64,000 nucleotides of DNA from the NCBI GenBank assembly GCA_045598105.1, contig JAZLLK010000087.1:1-64000 (forward strand), read 5' to 3'. Below, piece by piece: positions 32,798 to 41,156 of this stretch. How positions within the stretch are numbered: the first letter of the stretch is position 1; each line of letters begins with the position of its first letter. The position numbers and the translations under genes are program-made. The DNA comes from UBA1205 sp045598105 (GTDB taxonomy: Bacteria > Bacteroidota > Bacteroidia > Bacteroidales > WCHB1-69). The notes beneath the pieces were generated by a model. It did not search any database and was not told where the DNA came from. It saw only the letters and a program-made list of their open reading frames with translations.

Positions 32798-32805
32798 TAA
32801 TTTTG
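32798..32805 (+). promoter_or_regulatory. tRNA-Asp promoter -7 element
   Basis: TAATTTTG, 12 bases before the tRNA, with a TTTG upstream at a short spacing of 15 bases. Confidence 0.5.
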
Positions 32806-32817
32806 CAGTTCGAAAAT

Positions 32818-32892
32818 GGTGCGGTAGTTCAGTTTGGTTAGAATACATGCCTGTCACGCATGGGGTCGCGAGTTCGAGCCTCGTCCGCACCG
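32818..32892 (+). tRNA. tRNA-Asp (anticodon GTC)
   Basis: 75 bases folding as a full cloverleaf: acceptor GGTGCGG/CCGCACC with discriminator G, D arm GTTC...GAAT, anticodon stem CATGC/GCATG around loop CTGTCAC (anticodon GTC), and T arm GCGAG-TTCGAGC-CTCGT. CCA is not encoded. It is flanked by its own promoter element and a terminator, so it is a single-gene unit. Confidence 0.95.
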
Positions 32893-32893
32893 C

Positions 32894-32921
32894 AAAAAGG
32901 GTAGCGTAAGTTACCCTTTTT
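32894..32921 (+). terminator. tRNA-Asp terminator
   Basis: Perfect 10-bp stem AAAAAGGGTA / TACCCTTTTT with an 8-base loop, one base past the tRNA. Confidence 0.85.
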
Positions 32922-32943
32922 CTATTATAGAAAGTATATCATC

Positions 32944-33714
32944 ATGGCAAGCAGAAAAAAATCAAACAGGTTTTGGATAGTATGCGGAAAAATAATAATG
33001 TGGTTTTTTATTATCACCATAGGTATTACTATATTGTACCGTTGGATTAATCCGCCTATTACACCATTAATGGTAATGCGTAAAATACAGGATGGTGCTT
33101 CCATAGAAAAGCACTGGGTGCCTATAGAAAATATATCTCCTTATATGATGCAGGCTTCCATTGCTTCAGAAGATAACAGGTTTTTGGGGCATAAGGGCTT
33201 TGATTACTCTGCCATACAAAAAGTGATAAATGAAAGAAAAAAAGGAAAAGATAATAGAGGAGGCAGTACCATATCACAGCAAACAGCCAAAAATGTGTTT
33301 CTTACTCCGCACCGTACCTGGCTTAGAAAGGGCATGGAAGTGTATTTTACGGTATTGATAGAAGCCTTGTGGAGTAAGGAAAGAATTATGGAGGTGTATT
33401 TAAATGTAATAGAAATGGGTAATGGTATATATGGTTGTGAAGTAGCGGCCCATACTTATTTTCATACCTCTGCAGCCCGGCTTACCAAGCGGCAGGCAGC
33501 CCTTATAGTGGCCTGCTATCCGGCTCCCCGAAAAAGGAATCCCGCTCATCCCACTTCATATTTGAATAACAGAGCATCTCATATTATGTGGCTTATGCCT
33601 AAAATGGGAAAAATAGATTTTAGTCCCGAAAGCATAGCACAAGCCCGGGAACGATATAAAAAAGCGGAAGAAAAGCGTATAGCCAAAAACGACGGTAAAG
33701 TGCTCAAGTTTTAA
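32944..33714 (+). CDS. mtgA: Monofunctional peptidoglycan transglycosylase
   Basis: 256 residues. One N-terminal membrane anchor (about 10-32), then a GT51 domain: catalytic Glu76 in SIASEDNRFLGHKGFD, GGSTISQQTAKNVF near 107-120, RKGMEVYFTVLIEALWSKERIMEVYLN, and GIYGCEVAAHTYF. No transpeptidase domain follows, so it polymerises lipid II glycan strands only. Periplasmic side of the inner membrane. The start is directly after the tRNA terminator; no strong promoter is visible. Confidence 0.92.
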   Translation: MASRKKSNRFWIVCGKIIMWFFIITIGITILYRWINPPITPLMVMRKIQDGASIEKHWVPIENISPYMMQASIASEDNRFLGHKGFDYSAIQKVINERKKGKDNRGGSTISQQTAKNVFLTPHRTWLRKGMEVYFTVLIEALWSKERIMEVYLNVIEMGNGIYGCEVAAHTYFHTSAARLTKRQAALIVACYPAPRKRNPAHPTSYLNNRASHIMWLMPKMGKIDFSPESIAQARERYKKAEEKRIAKNDGKVLKF

Positions 33715-33730
33715 CCATGGGTCTAAAAAT

Positions 33731-33763
33731 GGAAAAAGGTGCTTGGGAGGCACCTCTTTCACG
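33731..33763. terminator. Terminator between mtgA and the PQQ-propeller gene
   Basis: AGGTGC/GCACCT stem around TTGGGAG, with A5 on the left and TCTTTC on the right, placed between convergent stops. Confidence 0.6.
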
Positions 33764-33795
33764 ATTTTTGAAACAATAATGATGGTATATTTTTC

Positions 33796-35178
33796 TTATT
33801 TAATAGCTTTTTTCTGCATATTTTCTTCTGTTTTATTCAAGTCAATACACATTATATAGTTTAAGGAACTGCAATATAAATATCCTGTCTGCTCATCTAA
33901 GGCTAAAGGTGCCATGATTCTTTTGCATGGTCCCGCATCCCGCCACAGTTCTTTGCCGGTATACATGTCTAAGCAGGTTAAACCATTGAAATAAACGCCA
34001 TTTTTACTATCTGAACCTGCTATATAGATATGGTGATTGTATGCAATAATAGAACCTCTTCCATCGTGACGATCAAGCAATTGATCATTTTTCCATAATT
34101 CTTCTCCTGTGTGAGCATCTATACAATACACATTACCTACATGTGAGCGGGCATATATTCTGTCATGATATAATATTATACGATTTAAGGCTAATGATTC
34201 CGATGTACGACCGGAACCATTAGGATTGAAATGAGTATAATATGTTTTTCCCCATATAAGCTCACCCGTGTAAGCATTTAAGCAATGTACTCCTATAAGG
34301 GTTTGAATAATTATTTTGTCGTTTTCGTATAGTATGGGGGGGGCTATTTCCCCACAGGCATCTTTGTCATTGGTGAAATTTTGGTTTTTCCACACCATTT
34401 CCTTTTTGCTTGCATTGTAGCAGCATGCCCATACTCTTCCTTCATATACATCGGGTGCCCAGTCGCCTATGGTATAGTATAATAATGTATCGCCATTGGC
34501 ATTGATATAGGCAGCGGGAGGATTCATGCCCAGCATGGTAAATTCATCGTTTTCATACTTATGATTGATTATACTTGTAACCCGGCCGGTAGTGGCCTCT
34601 ATTTTTGACATGGTTTGCAAGGTTTTTGACTTTTCAACCGTAGCATATAAATTTGTAAAATTAACAGAAGTTTCATAGCCAACTTGTAATTCCCTGTCCC
34701 ATAATTTTTTACCACTGACTATGTCAAATGCAAATACCCTGTAGCAACTATTGACTATGAGAATATTGTTATTTACACCGGCCAAATGCTCATCCTGTAG
34801 CGTAATATCCTCATTTATTTGCGTGCCGAATTCTTTTTGCCAGGCAGGGTGATTTTTGCCCGTGAGTTTATCATACACTCCTATACCGGGAGGAATGGTG
34901 TTATCAGGATTGTTTGAATTGGTAAAAATAACGTATTTATCGGTTAATAAGGGAATACCCATGTATTCACCCATGGTGTCACTATGAATAGGGCGTATCC
35001 ATATTATTTCCATATCGGTGGGAGCAAAAAAAGGTTCCTTATCAGGAGTAGCGGGCTTGTTATTGTGTTTGCACCCGCACACGGATGCAAACACAATAAT
35101 ACAAAACCACAACATCAGGTAGTTAGTAGAATGTTTTTTATTTAAGATTTGTTTTGAAAAAAGTTCCATATTTACCAT
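33796..35178 (-). CDS. PQQ-like beta-propeller lipoprotein
   Basis: 460 residues. N-terminal signal (about 20-36) ending VCGC, a plausible lipobox, followed by a Lys/Asn linker. The rest repeats blade signatures of the PQQ-enzyme/BamB type: GKKLWDREL, TGELIWGKTYY, TGEELWKNDQ, TGKELWRDAG. No catalytic residues for a dehydrogenase are evident, so it is more likely a scaffold or binding protein on the envelope. Its start lies inside the end of the hydrolase gene (41-base overlap); the earlier ATGs are kept because they supply the positive n-region of the signal peptide. Confidence 0.75.
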   Translation of the reverse strand: MVNMELFSKQILNKKHSTNYLMLWFCIIVFASVCGCKHNNKPATPDKEPFFAPTDMEIIWIRPIHSDTMGEYMGIPLLTDKYVIFTNSNNPDNTIPPGIGVYDKLTGKNHPAWQKEFGTQINEDITLQDEHLAGVNNNILIVNSCYRVFAFDIVSGKKLWDRELQVGYETSVNFTNLYATVEKSKTLQTMSKIEATTGRVTSIINHKYENDEFTMLGMNPPAAYINANGDTLLYYTIGDWAPDVYEGRVWACCYNASKKEMVWKNQNFTNDKDACGEIAPPILYENDKIIIQTLIGVHCLNAYTGELIWGKTYYTHFNPNGSGRTSESLALNRIILYHDRIYARSHVGNVYCIDAHTGEELWKNDQLLDRHDGRGSIIAYNHHIYIAGSDSKNGVYFNGLTCLDMYTGKELWRDAGPCKRIMAPLALDEQTGYLYCSSLNYIMCIDLNKTEENMQKKAIK

Positions 35179-36700
35179 TAAAAATATCTGTTAAGCAATT
35201 TTTTATGCCTCCGTCATTACGCATTTGCATGTGGGAGGTACCTTTATTAGGATTTTTAGGATTACGGGCATCGTTATATTCAACTTTTATGGGAGCTCTT
35301 GACATAGCCGGTAAATTGCCGGCGCTTTCGGCAAGTACTACGCCATCATTTTCTTTATGGGTCCATCTTATGGTAATAGAGGTAATGGGGGTAATATTAT
35401 CACAATTTTTAATTATACAGTCTTCTTTATTATTGACCAGATGTTGAATTTTCAGGAAACTTCCATTTTCATCGGCACAGTAGCAGAGATATTTAGTATT
35501 GGTGTCTATATGAGGGGTATAGGCACCTATAATGGCTTCCCATTCGGCATCGGAGTTATGAAACCAATCTACACCGGCTTTCCATTTAGCAGCTTTATCC
35601 AAGTATATGGATGCAATAAGGTCGGTAATATTGCCTATAACGGGAAATACATTAAAAATATCACATATTTCAGCTTTGCTAATATTTATATTATATTTGA
35701 TTCTATATTGCGTATATACGGTGTTGAATATCTCAGTAAACAAACTCCAGTCGTCATTGGCTTCAAAGTAATAAGAATTATTAGGTTCGTTTATCATCCA
35801 ATTGGCGGTCCGCCAAAAGATGAATTCGGAGGGTTCCAGACCATAAACGGCTAATTTAGGCATATTACAATAGTCCGAACTTATGGTGTCATTATTCAGG
35901 ACGTCTATCCAAGGGGCGTTTACCATATAAAAATTAGTAATACTGTCAAAATAGGCTCCGCAAAGCATGGGGAGAAGAGTATTGGATATTAAATTACAGG
36001 TTTTTTGAGGAAACTGGACACCTAAAATGTCAAAGATGATTTTACCCAGTATATTGCTATTGGGCCCTTTCATAAGTTGACGGCAGGCATCGTTTGCCAT
36101 ACTCAAAATATCATTTCTGTTATTAAGAATGTAGGTGCCTTGTAAAGGAGCGCCTAAAGTAATCATACCTCCATATCCTTTGCCATTACTGGGAACATAG
36201 TAAGGTTCTTCTACTGAATTAAGGTGTTCCAGAGTTCTTAATATTAGTCCGCCCTGGCTGTGTCCTATAAGTATAGCGGAAGCTGGGTTCATATCAAATA
36301 GTCGGCTGTCCAGATCTGCCTGATAATGTATTTGGTTTCTAACATCACGGGCTGCCTGTGACAAACTGCCGGTACTATTAGTATAATCCACTCGGGTACT
36401 AGCGCACTTTCTGGCCGGAAAACCGGGAATATTTAAGCTTTTGTCTTCGCAAGCTTCAGCTATTCTTTGTAATGATTTGGCAGAGCCAGACAGCCCATGA
36501 ACAAAATACAATCGACGAATGGAAGAAACGTCTATTTCATTTTGAGGAGAATTATTAAGGGATATAATAGAGTCAAAATGAGTGGGAATGAGAGTATGGC
36601 ATGGAGAAGACTGAATGTATATGGATTCTTCTTCAGGAAATTGACTATATGCCGATATACTAATGAAAATCAGGCTGATAACAAAAAATATACGTTTCAT
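35138..36700 (-). CDS. Secreted alpha/beta-hydrolase (lipase/esterase-like)
   Basis: 520 residues from the ATG at 36700, chosen because it opens directly with a signal peptide (MKRIFFVISLIFISISAYSQ) and lies just past the upstream stop; an in-frame ATG 63 bases earlier would overlap that gene. The hydrolase fold shows an oxyanion HG at 68-69 (YFVHGLSGS) and nucleophile Ser148 in GHSQGG. The C-terminal third has no recognised domain and no T9SS sorting signal. Likely a periplasmic or exported lipase or acylhydrolase. Middle gene of a three-gene leftward operon. Confidence 0.75.
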   Translation of the reverse strand: MKRIFFVISLIFISISAYSQFPEEESIYIQSSPCHTLIPTHFDSIISLNNSPQNEIDVSSIRRLYFVHGLSGSAKSLQRIAEACEDKSLNIPGFPARKCASTRVDYTNSTGSLSQAARDVRNQIHYQADLDSRLFDMNPASAILIGHSQGGLILRTLEHLNSVEEPYYVPSNGKGYGGMITLGAPLQGTYILNNRNDILSMANDACRQLMKGPNSNILGKIIFDILGVQFPQKTCNLISNTLLPMLCGAYFDSITNFYMVNAPWIDVLNNDTISSDYCNMPKLAVYGLEPSEFIFWRTANWMINEPNNSYYFEANDDWSLFTEIFNTVYTQYRIKYNINISKAEICDIFNVFPVIGNITDLIASIYLDKAAKWKAGVDWFHNSDAEWEAIIGAYTPHIDTNTKYLCYCADENGSFLKIQHLVNNKEDCIIKNCDNITPITSITIRWTHKENDGVVLAESAGNLPAMSRAPIKVEYNDARNPKNPNKGTSHMQMRNDGGIKNCLTDIFNGKYGTFFKTNLK

Positions 36701-36713
36701 GGTGATTAAGTTT

Positions 36714-37799
36714 TTAGTAATTGTTTTTAATGAATTTCTTTTGTACTGTGGTATTGTTTTCACTACATTTAATAATGTAGAGGCCTTGTGGTAATGAAGA
36801 AATATCTACGCTGAATGAGGAGCGGTCTTCATTTTTTTGTGATAGCACACACTGACCTACACTATTGTATATGCTTACATTTACATTACTCATGTTAAAT
36901 GGCAGAGTAACGTTTATACAATCATAAGCCGGGTTGGGATATATTTGAAGCAAATGATTGAGTTTTTCCATTTCTTTATACTGATATATAGTGGTAGGCT
37001 GATCGGTGTTAGGAGTATACACAGTATCGTGTTGAACTATAATTTCATCACCATTAGTAATTTCATATGAAGAAAAAACCGTTACATCGGTAATTTGGTA
37101 TCGAATATTACTTTCTGACAATGTGTCATAGTGAATATTGATATCAGCAGTAGGAATAATAATATCAGAAACATTAGAAAACAATTGTTGGCGTACCCAG
37201 CAGAGGGCATCCTGAGCGTAATAGCGGGTTTCATATATAAGATTACGGAAGTCTATTTTTACTTCATAATACCCGTTAGAAGCAATAAGAAAGTTTTCAT
37301 TAAGCTCAATGGTAAATCCGTTTTCATTTAAAGTGCAGTAAAATACATCAAAGAATGGTGATTCCGTGCTAAACAAATAGTTGTAAGTACCATAATGTTG
37401 CGTTTGTATTTCCGAAAGGGTAAATTTGGCAGAATCTTCTTCTCCCCATGACTCATGACAAATAAGACCGCTATCTATACTATATATATAAACGCCGTGG
37501 GCATTAGAAACGGTTTTATCTATCATATCCAGCATAATGCGATTGCATCTTTGGTATGGGATATTGTATTTTGTAATAGAGAGTTGGAAGTTTTCATCTA
37601 TGGATTTTACAATGTATTCTCCATAGTTGTGTGGAGTTAAAGAAATAAGGTCTATTTTGGACAAACTGTTAATGTTTGTACCAAAGGGAATAGCAAAAGA
37701 AGTCTCAGTCCAAGTGGAACATCTGACTTCTCTTTGACTTTGGCCGTAGCTGAAAGCAAGGCCGAAAATGGTGAATGTAATAATAATAAAATTTTTCAT
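36714..37799 (-). CDS. T9SS type A sorting-domain protein
   Basis: 361 residues. Signal peptide about 1-19 (ending YGQ), a middle region of about 250 residues with no recognised motif, then a C-terminal sorting domain from about 280: LLQIYPNPAYDCINVTLP, VSIYNSVGQCVL, ISSLPQGLYIIKC and a final KKFIKNNY. It should be exported by the type IX system. First gene of an operon with the lipase-like and PQQ-propeller genes (gap of 13 bases to the next). No promoter was recognised upstream. Confidence 0.8.
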   Translation of the reverse strand: MKNFIIITFTIFGLAFSYGQSQREVRCSTWTETSFAIPFGTNINSLSKIDLISLTPHNYGEYIVKSIDENFQLSITKYNIPYQRCNRIMLDMIDKTVSNAHGVYIYSIDSGLICHESWGEEDSAKFTLSEIQTQHYGTYNYLFSTESPFFDVFYCTLNENGFTIELNENFLIASNGYYEVKIDFRNLIYETRYYAQDALCWVRQQLFSNVSDIIIPTADINIHYDTLSESNIRYQITDVTVFSSYEITNGDEIIVQHDTVYTPNTDQPTTIYQYKEMEKLNHLLQIYPNPAYDCINVTLPFNMSNVNVSIYNSVGQCVLSQKNEDRSSFSVDISSLPQGLYIIKCSENNTTVQKKFIKNNY

Positions 37800-37969
37800 A
37801 AGATTTTGTTTTTATAAAGTGTTGACAATAAAAATGTTTTAAAAAATTTGATAGTGGGGAGTACCTTTTAAAATTCCGTAATAATATATATGTATTTAGT
37901 TTACATCAAAACTATATGAGAATGAAGAAAAACAGCATAAAGATATAATGTGCATTTTTCTATGCAGGA

Positions 37970-38107
37970 TAAAAAAAGGAGAACGCACGTAGACATAACC
38001 CAAAACACTAAACCTGCTAACAGGCTAACCCCCGGCTTTATGTAAGGCGGGCGGTGTGATAGTGTATGTCTACGTGCGTTCTTCATATAAAAAGTTTGAT
38101 AGTTATA
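37970..38107 (-). ncRNA. Candidate structured small RNA with 20-bp closing stem
   Basis: Minus-strand transcript predicted from a TACCTTTG promoter to a T7 tract (37971-37977). The 5' arm (38084-38065) and the 3' arm (37997-37978) pair as a 20-bp helix with one G-U; its core GAACGCACGTAGACATA is perfect on both sides. Inside, CACTA pairs with TAGTG directly next to the closing stem, CCTG-TTAG-CAGG forms a tetraloop hairpin, and a C-rich arm faces a G-rich arm. No coding frame is convincing. I do not recognise the family; the branched fold is unlike a simple rod. The rest of the 37800-38335 gap is AT-rich and empty. Confidence 0.55.
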
Positions 38108-38113
38108 CGACTG

Positions 38114-38147
38114 CAAAGGTAAAACAAAAAAATGAATAAAACGCAAA
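38114..38147 (-). promoter_or_regulatory. Promoter of the second small RNA (-33 and -7)
   Basis: On the minus strand TTTG (38147-38144), 22 bases, TACCTTTG (38121-38114), near the Bacteroidota consensus spacing. Confidence 0.6.
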
Positions 38148-38304
38148 AAAGCACAAAAAAAGTTATACACGAAAAGTGTCAGTAAGTTTTTGAAAATCAT
38201 ATTAATTTTGGCATGATTGTTGTAGCATGAATTATAAAGAAGATTTCCCAAATTTTTTGTGCATAAAAAGCGGCAACAGAGGTGATGCTTTAAATAAAAA
38301 GTGT

Positions 38305-38312
38305 TATCTTTG
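38305..38312 (+). promoter_or_regulatory. Promoter -7 element of the sugar-nucleotide gene
   Basis: TATCTTTG within AAAAAGTGTTATCTTTGCCA, almost identical to the promoter at 41101. It lies 23 bases before the start. Confidence 0.6.
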
Positions 38313-38335
38313 CCAATAATTTTATATATATATTA

Positions 38336-39277
38336 ATGAAGAGAATATTGGTAACCGGTGGAGCTGGTTTTATAGGCAGTCATTTGTGTGAGCGTTTGCT
38401 TAAAGAGGGCAATGAGGTAATATGTTTGGACAATTATTTTACAGGGGCCAAGCGTAACATTATACATTTAATGGATAATCCTTATTTTGAGGTGGTGCGT
38501 CATGATGTGTGCACTCCTTATTTTGCCGAGGTGGATGAAATATATAATTTGGCTTGTCCCGCTTCGCCGGTGCATTATCAGTATAATCCTATTAAAACGG
38601 TGAAAACATCGGTAATGGGGGCATTGAATATGCTGGGTTTGGCCAAAAGAGTAAATGCCAAAATACTGCAGGCAAGTACCAGTGAGGTGTATGGTGATCC
38701 TACCATACATCCGCAGGTAGAGTCCTATTGGGGTAATGTAAATCCCATAGGGGAGCGTAGCTGTTATGATGAAGGTAAGCGGTGTGCCGAAACATTGTTT
38801 GTGAACTATTACAAGCAGAATAATGTGAACATTAAAATAATACGTATATTTAATACTTATGGTCCGCACATGCACCCGTGTGACGGCAGAGTGGTAAGTA
38901 ATTTTATAGTGCAGGCTTTGCAGAATAAGGATATAACCGTGGCCGGTGACGGTATGCAAACACGCAGTTTTCAGTATGTAGATGACCTTATAGAAGGCAT
39001 GACCCGTATGATGGATACTTCAAGAGACTTTACCGGTCCGGTAAATATAGGTAATCCGGGTGAGTTTACCATATTGGAATTGGCCGAAAAGGTAATAGCA
39101 CTTACACATTCCGCTTCCAAAATAAAATTTATACCGTTGCCTTCCGATGATCCTATGCAGCGCAAGCCGGATATCAGTTTGGCTCAGCAAAAACTGAATA
39201 ACTGGACGCCTAAAATACAATTGGAAGAGGGCCTGATAAAAACCATAGATTATTTTAAAACCATACTTGATATGTAA
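38336..39277 (+). CDS. UDP-glucuronate decarboxylase (UDP-xylose synthase)
   Basis: 313 residues. Extended SDR: TGGAGFIGSHLCERLL at 7-22, STSEVYGDP, catalytic Tyr144/Lys148 in SCYDEGKR, and the UXS-type segments DNYFTGAKRNI, NLACPASPVHYQYNPIKT and RIFNTYGPHMHPCDGRVVSNFIVQAL. It should convert UDP-glucuronate to UDP-xylose in the cytosol for surface glycans. Two glycosyltransferase genes follow within 3 bases each, forming a small glycan operon. Confidence 0.88.
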   Translation: MKRILVTGGAGFIGSHLCERLLKEGNEVICLDNYFTGAKRNIIHLMDNPYFEVVRHDVCTPYFAEVDEIYNLACPASPVHYQYNPIKTVKTSVMGALNMLGLAKRVNAKILQASTSEVYGDPTIHPQVESYWGNVNPIGERSCYDEGKRCAETLFVNYYKQNNVNIKIIRIFNTYGPHMHPCDGRVVSNFIVQALQNKDITVAGDGMQTRSFQYVDDLIEGMTRMMDTSRDFTGPVNIGNPGEFTILELAEKVIALTHSASKIKFIPLPSDDPMQRKPDISLAQQKLNNWTPKIQLEEGLIKTIDYFKTILDM

Positions 39278-39279
39278 TT

Positions 39280-40212
39280 ATGGAACAATTTGATATACCT
39301 ATATTATTTGTAATATTCAATCGTATGGATACGGCCGAAAAAGTATTTGAGGCCATACGTGCGTGCAAGCCCCAAAAGTTATATGTAGCTGCTGACGGGC
39401 CGCGAGAAGGCAGAGAAGGCGAGGCCGAAAAATGTGAGCATGTGCGTAGCCTGACACAAAGGGTAGATTGGGATTGTGAGGTAAAAACGCTGTTCAGAGA
39501 GCATAATTTAGGCTGTGGCAGGGCTGTAAGCGGAGCTATAAGCTGGCTATTTGAAAATGAGGAAATGGGCATTATATTAGAAGATGACTGTTTGCCTAAT
39601 CCTGATTTTTTTCCTTATTGTAAAGAGCTATTGGAAAAATATCGTTATGAAGACAAGGTAAAAATAGTATCGGGAAACAACTTTCAGGATGGCATAAAAA
39701 GAGGTGATGCATCGTATTATTTCTCTGCTTATTCACATATATGGGGATGGGCTTCATGGGCCAGAGCATGGAAGAATTATGATTTATACCTGGAAAGCTA
39801 TACCGTGAAGGAATTCATGCAGAATATAAAGCCGTATTTTTCATCATGGAACGAGCGTATGGTGTGGAAGGACCGTTTTCAGGTAATGAAAAAGCAAGGT
39901 AACAATACTTGGGATTACCAGTGGAATTTTCATATATGGAAGCAAAAAGGATTGTGTATTATACCTAATACCAATATGATATCCAATATAGGGTTTGGTG
40001 CCGATTCCACTCATACGAGTAATGCAGATGATAAAAATTCCAATATGAAGGCTAATAGCATTATGCCCCTGGTACATCCTCAGGTAATAGAGCAGAACAG
40101 GGAGGCAGATGCCTATTTTAGACAGCATAATAATAAAAAGACCCTGATACAACTGGTGTGGCGTACATTCAGGCGTATATTTTTGGTGAAACCCACATTC
40201 AATAAAGAATAA
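39280..40212 (+). CDS. GT-A nucleotide-diphospho-sugar transferase
   Basis: 310 residues. The opening IPILFVIFNRMDTAEKVFEAIRACKPQKLYVAADGPR and the EDDCLPNPDFFPYC metal motif (about 107-120) are typical of a Bacteroidota family of sugar transferases. YSHIWGWASWARAWKNYD and SNIGFGADSTH are further conserved blocks. Donor and acceptor unknown; its place right after the UDP-xylose synthase suggests it could use a pentose. Soluble, no membrane segment. Confidence 0.78.
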   Translation: MEQFDIPILFVIFNRMDTAEKVFEAIRACKPQKLYVAADGPREGREGEAEKCEHVRSLTQRVDWDCEVKTLFREHNLGCGRAVSGAISWLFENEEMGIILEDDCLPNPDFFPYCKELLEKYRYEDKVKIVSGNNFQDGIKRGDASYYFSAYSHIWGWASWARAWKNYDLYLESYTVKEFMQNIKPYFSSWNERMVWKDRFQVMKKQGNNTWDYQWNFHIWKQKGLCIIPNTNMISNIGFGADSTHTSNADDKNSNMKANSIMPLVHPQVIEQNREADAYFRQHNNKKTLIQLVWRTFRRIFLVKPTFNKE

Positions 40213-40214
40213 AT

Positions 40215-41078
40215 ATGAATACATTATTGGCAGGTAAGCAGTTTTTGCAGGAGCACAGCATTATAGTATGTGGTATTATACGTAATGGCGAAATAGGGTT
40301 AAAAAAGAACATACCTGTAATAAATGCCTTGTGCGATACTGCTAAGCAGTATGATGTAATCATATTTGAAAATGACAGTACTGACCACACCAAGCAAATA
40401 CTTACCCAATGGAGCAAAGAACGGGAAAGGATACATGTGAGTATGGAAGATTTTCATACACAAACTATTCCTTCACAAAAGAGCACCAAGGCAAATAGAT
40501 TTTTTTCACACATGCGTATCAGTAAAATGGCCGGTTATAGGAATCAGTATTTAGATTATATGCAAAGCCATAATATGCAGGCTGATTATGTAATAGTGGT
40601 AGATATGGATGTACAGTATATACATTTAAATGGTATATATGACTCATTTGCCCGGCATGAGCAGTGGGATGTAATTACTTCTAACGGATATATATATTCT
40701 CCTTCAGCGTATTTTTGCAAAAGATATAATGATACCTATGCATTGGTGGAATGTGGTATGGAACATATGCCACAAACCGAAGCTGATATAGCTGAAAAAC
40801 AATATAAATGGGCTTTTTTAAAGCCGGGCATGCCGCTTATGGCAGTGTATTCGGCTTTTGGAGGCATGGCTATATATAAGTATGAAGCCATAAACGGGTG
40901 CAGATATGAAGTATTGCCTAATAATGATGAAAAAGTGGAGGTAAGATGTGAGCATTATGCCCTGTGCAGGCAAATGCATGATAAAGGATACGGGAGAATA
41001 TTCATTAATCCCGGCATGACTATACGTTACAGGCCTTATATGTATGACAGATTATATAAAATAATACACAAACAATAA
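40215..41078 (+). CDS. Glycosyltransferase, CAP59/GT69-like
   Basis: 287 residues. IIVCGIIRNGEIGLKKNIPVI and VIIFENDSTDHTKQIL resemble the fungal CAP59 alpha-mannosyltransferase-like fold; VIVVDMDVQYIHLNGIYDSF contains a DMD metal site, and FGGMAIYKYEAI, ECGMEH and RCEHYALCRQMH are other conserved-looking blocks. It begins 2 bases after the previous transferase. Exact sugar unknown. The assignment rests on motif resemblance only. Confidence 0.65.
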   Translation: MNTLLAGKQFLQEHSIIVCGIIRNGEIGLKKNIPVINALCDTAKQYDVIIFENDSTDHTKQILTQWSKERERIHVSMEDFHTQTIPSQKSTKANRFFSHMRISKMAGYRNQYLDYMQSHNMQADYVIVVDMDVQYIHLNGIYDSFARHEQWDVITSNGYIYSPSAYFCKRYNDTYALVECGMEHMPQTEADIAEKQYKWAFLKPGMPLMAVYSAFGGMAIYKYEAINGCRYEVLPNNDEKVEVRCEHYALCRQMHDKGYGRIFINPGMTIRYRPYMYDRLYKIIHKQ

Positions 41079-41100
41079 GAATAAGCACAAAAAAAAGTGC

Positions 41101-41108
41101 TATCTTTG
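41101..41108 (+). promoter_or_regulatory. Promoter -7 element of the PLP enzyme
   Basis: TATCTTTG in AAAAAAGTGCTATCTTTGCC, with an mRNA leader of about 40 bases. Confidence 0.6.
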
Positions 41109-41156
41109 CCAATTCAAAAAAAGAATAATAAAGTAAAAATATAATAAACATTAAAT

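Noticed and set aside
36701..36763. N-terminal extension of the lipase-like protein
   Set aside because: It would overlap the upstream gene by 50 bases and place the signal peptide internally.
37901..38251. A 116-residue minus-strand frame across the 37800-38335 gap
   Set aside because: It covers both arms of the small RNA stem and its promoter, has no recognisable motif, and its composition follows the RNA structure.
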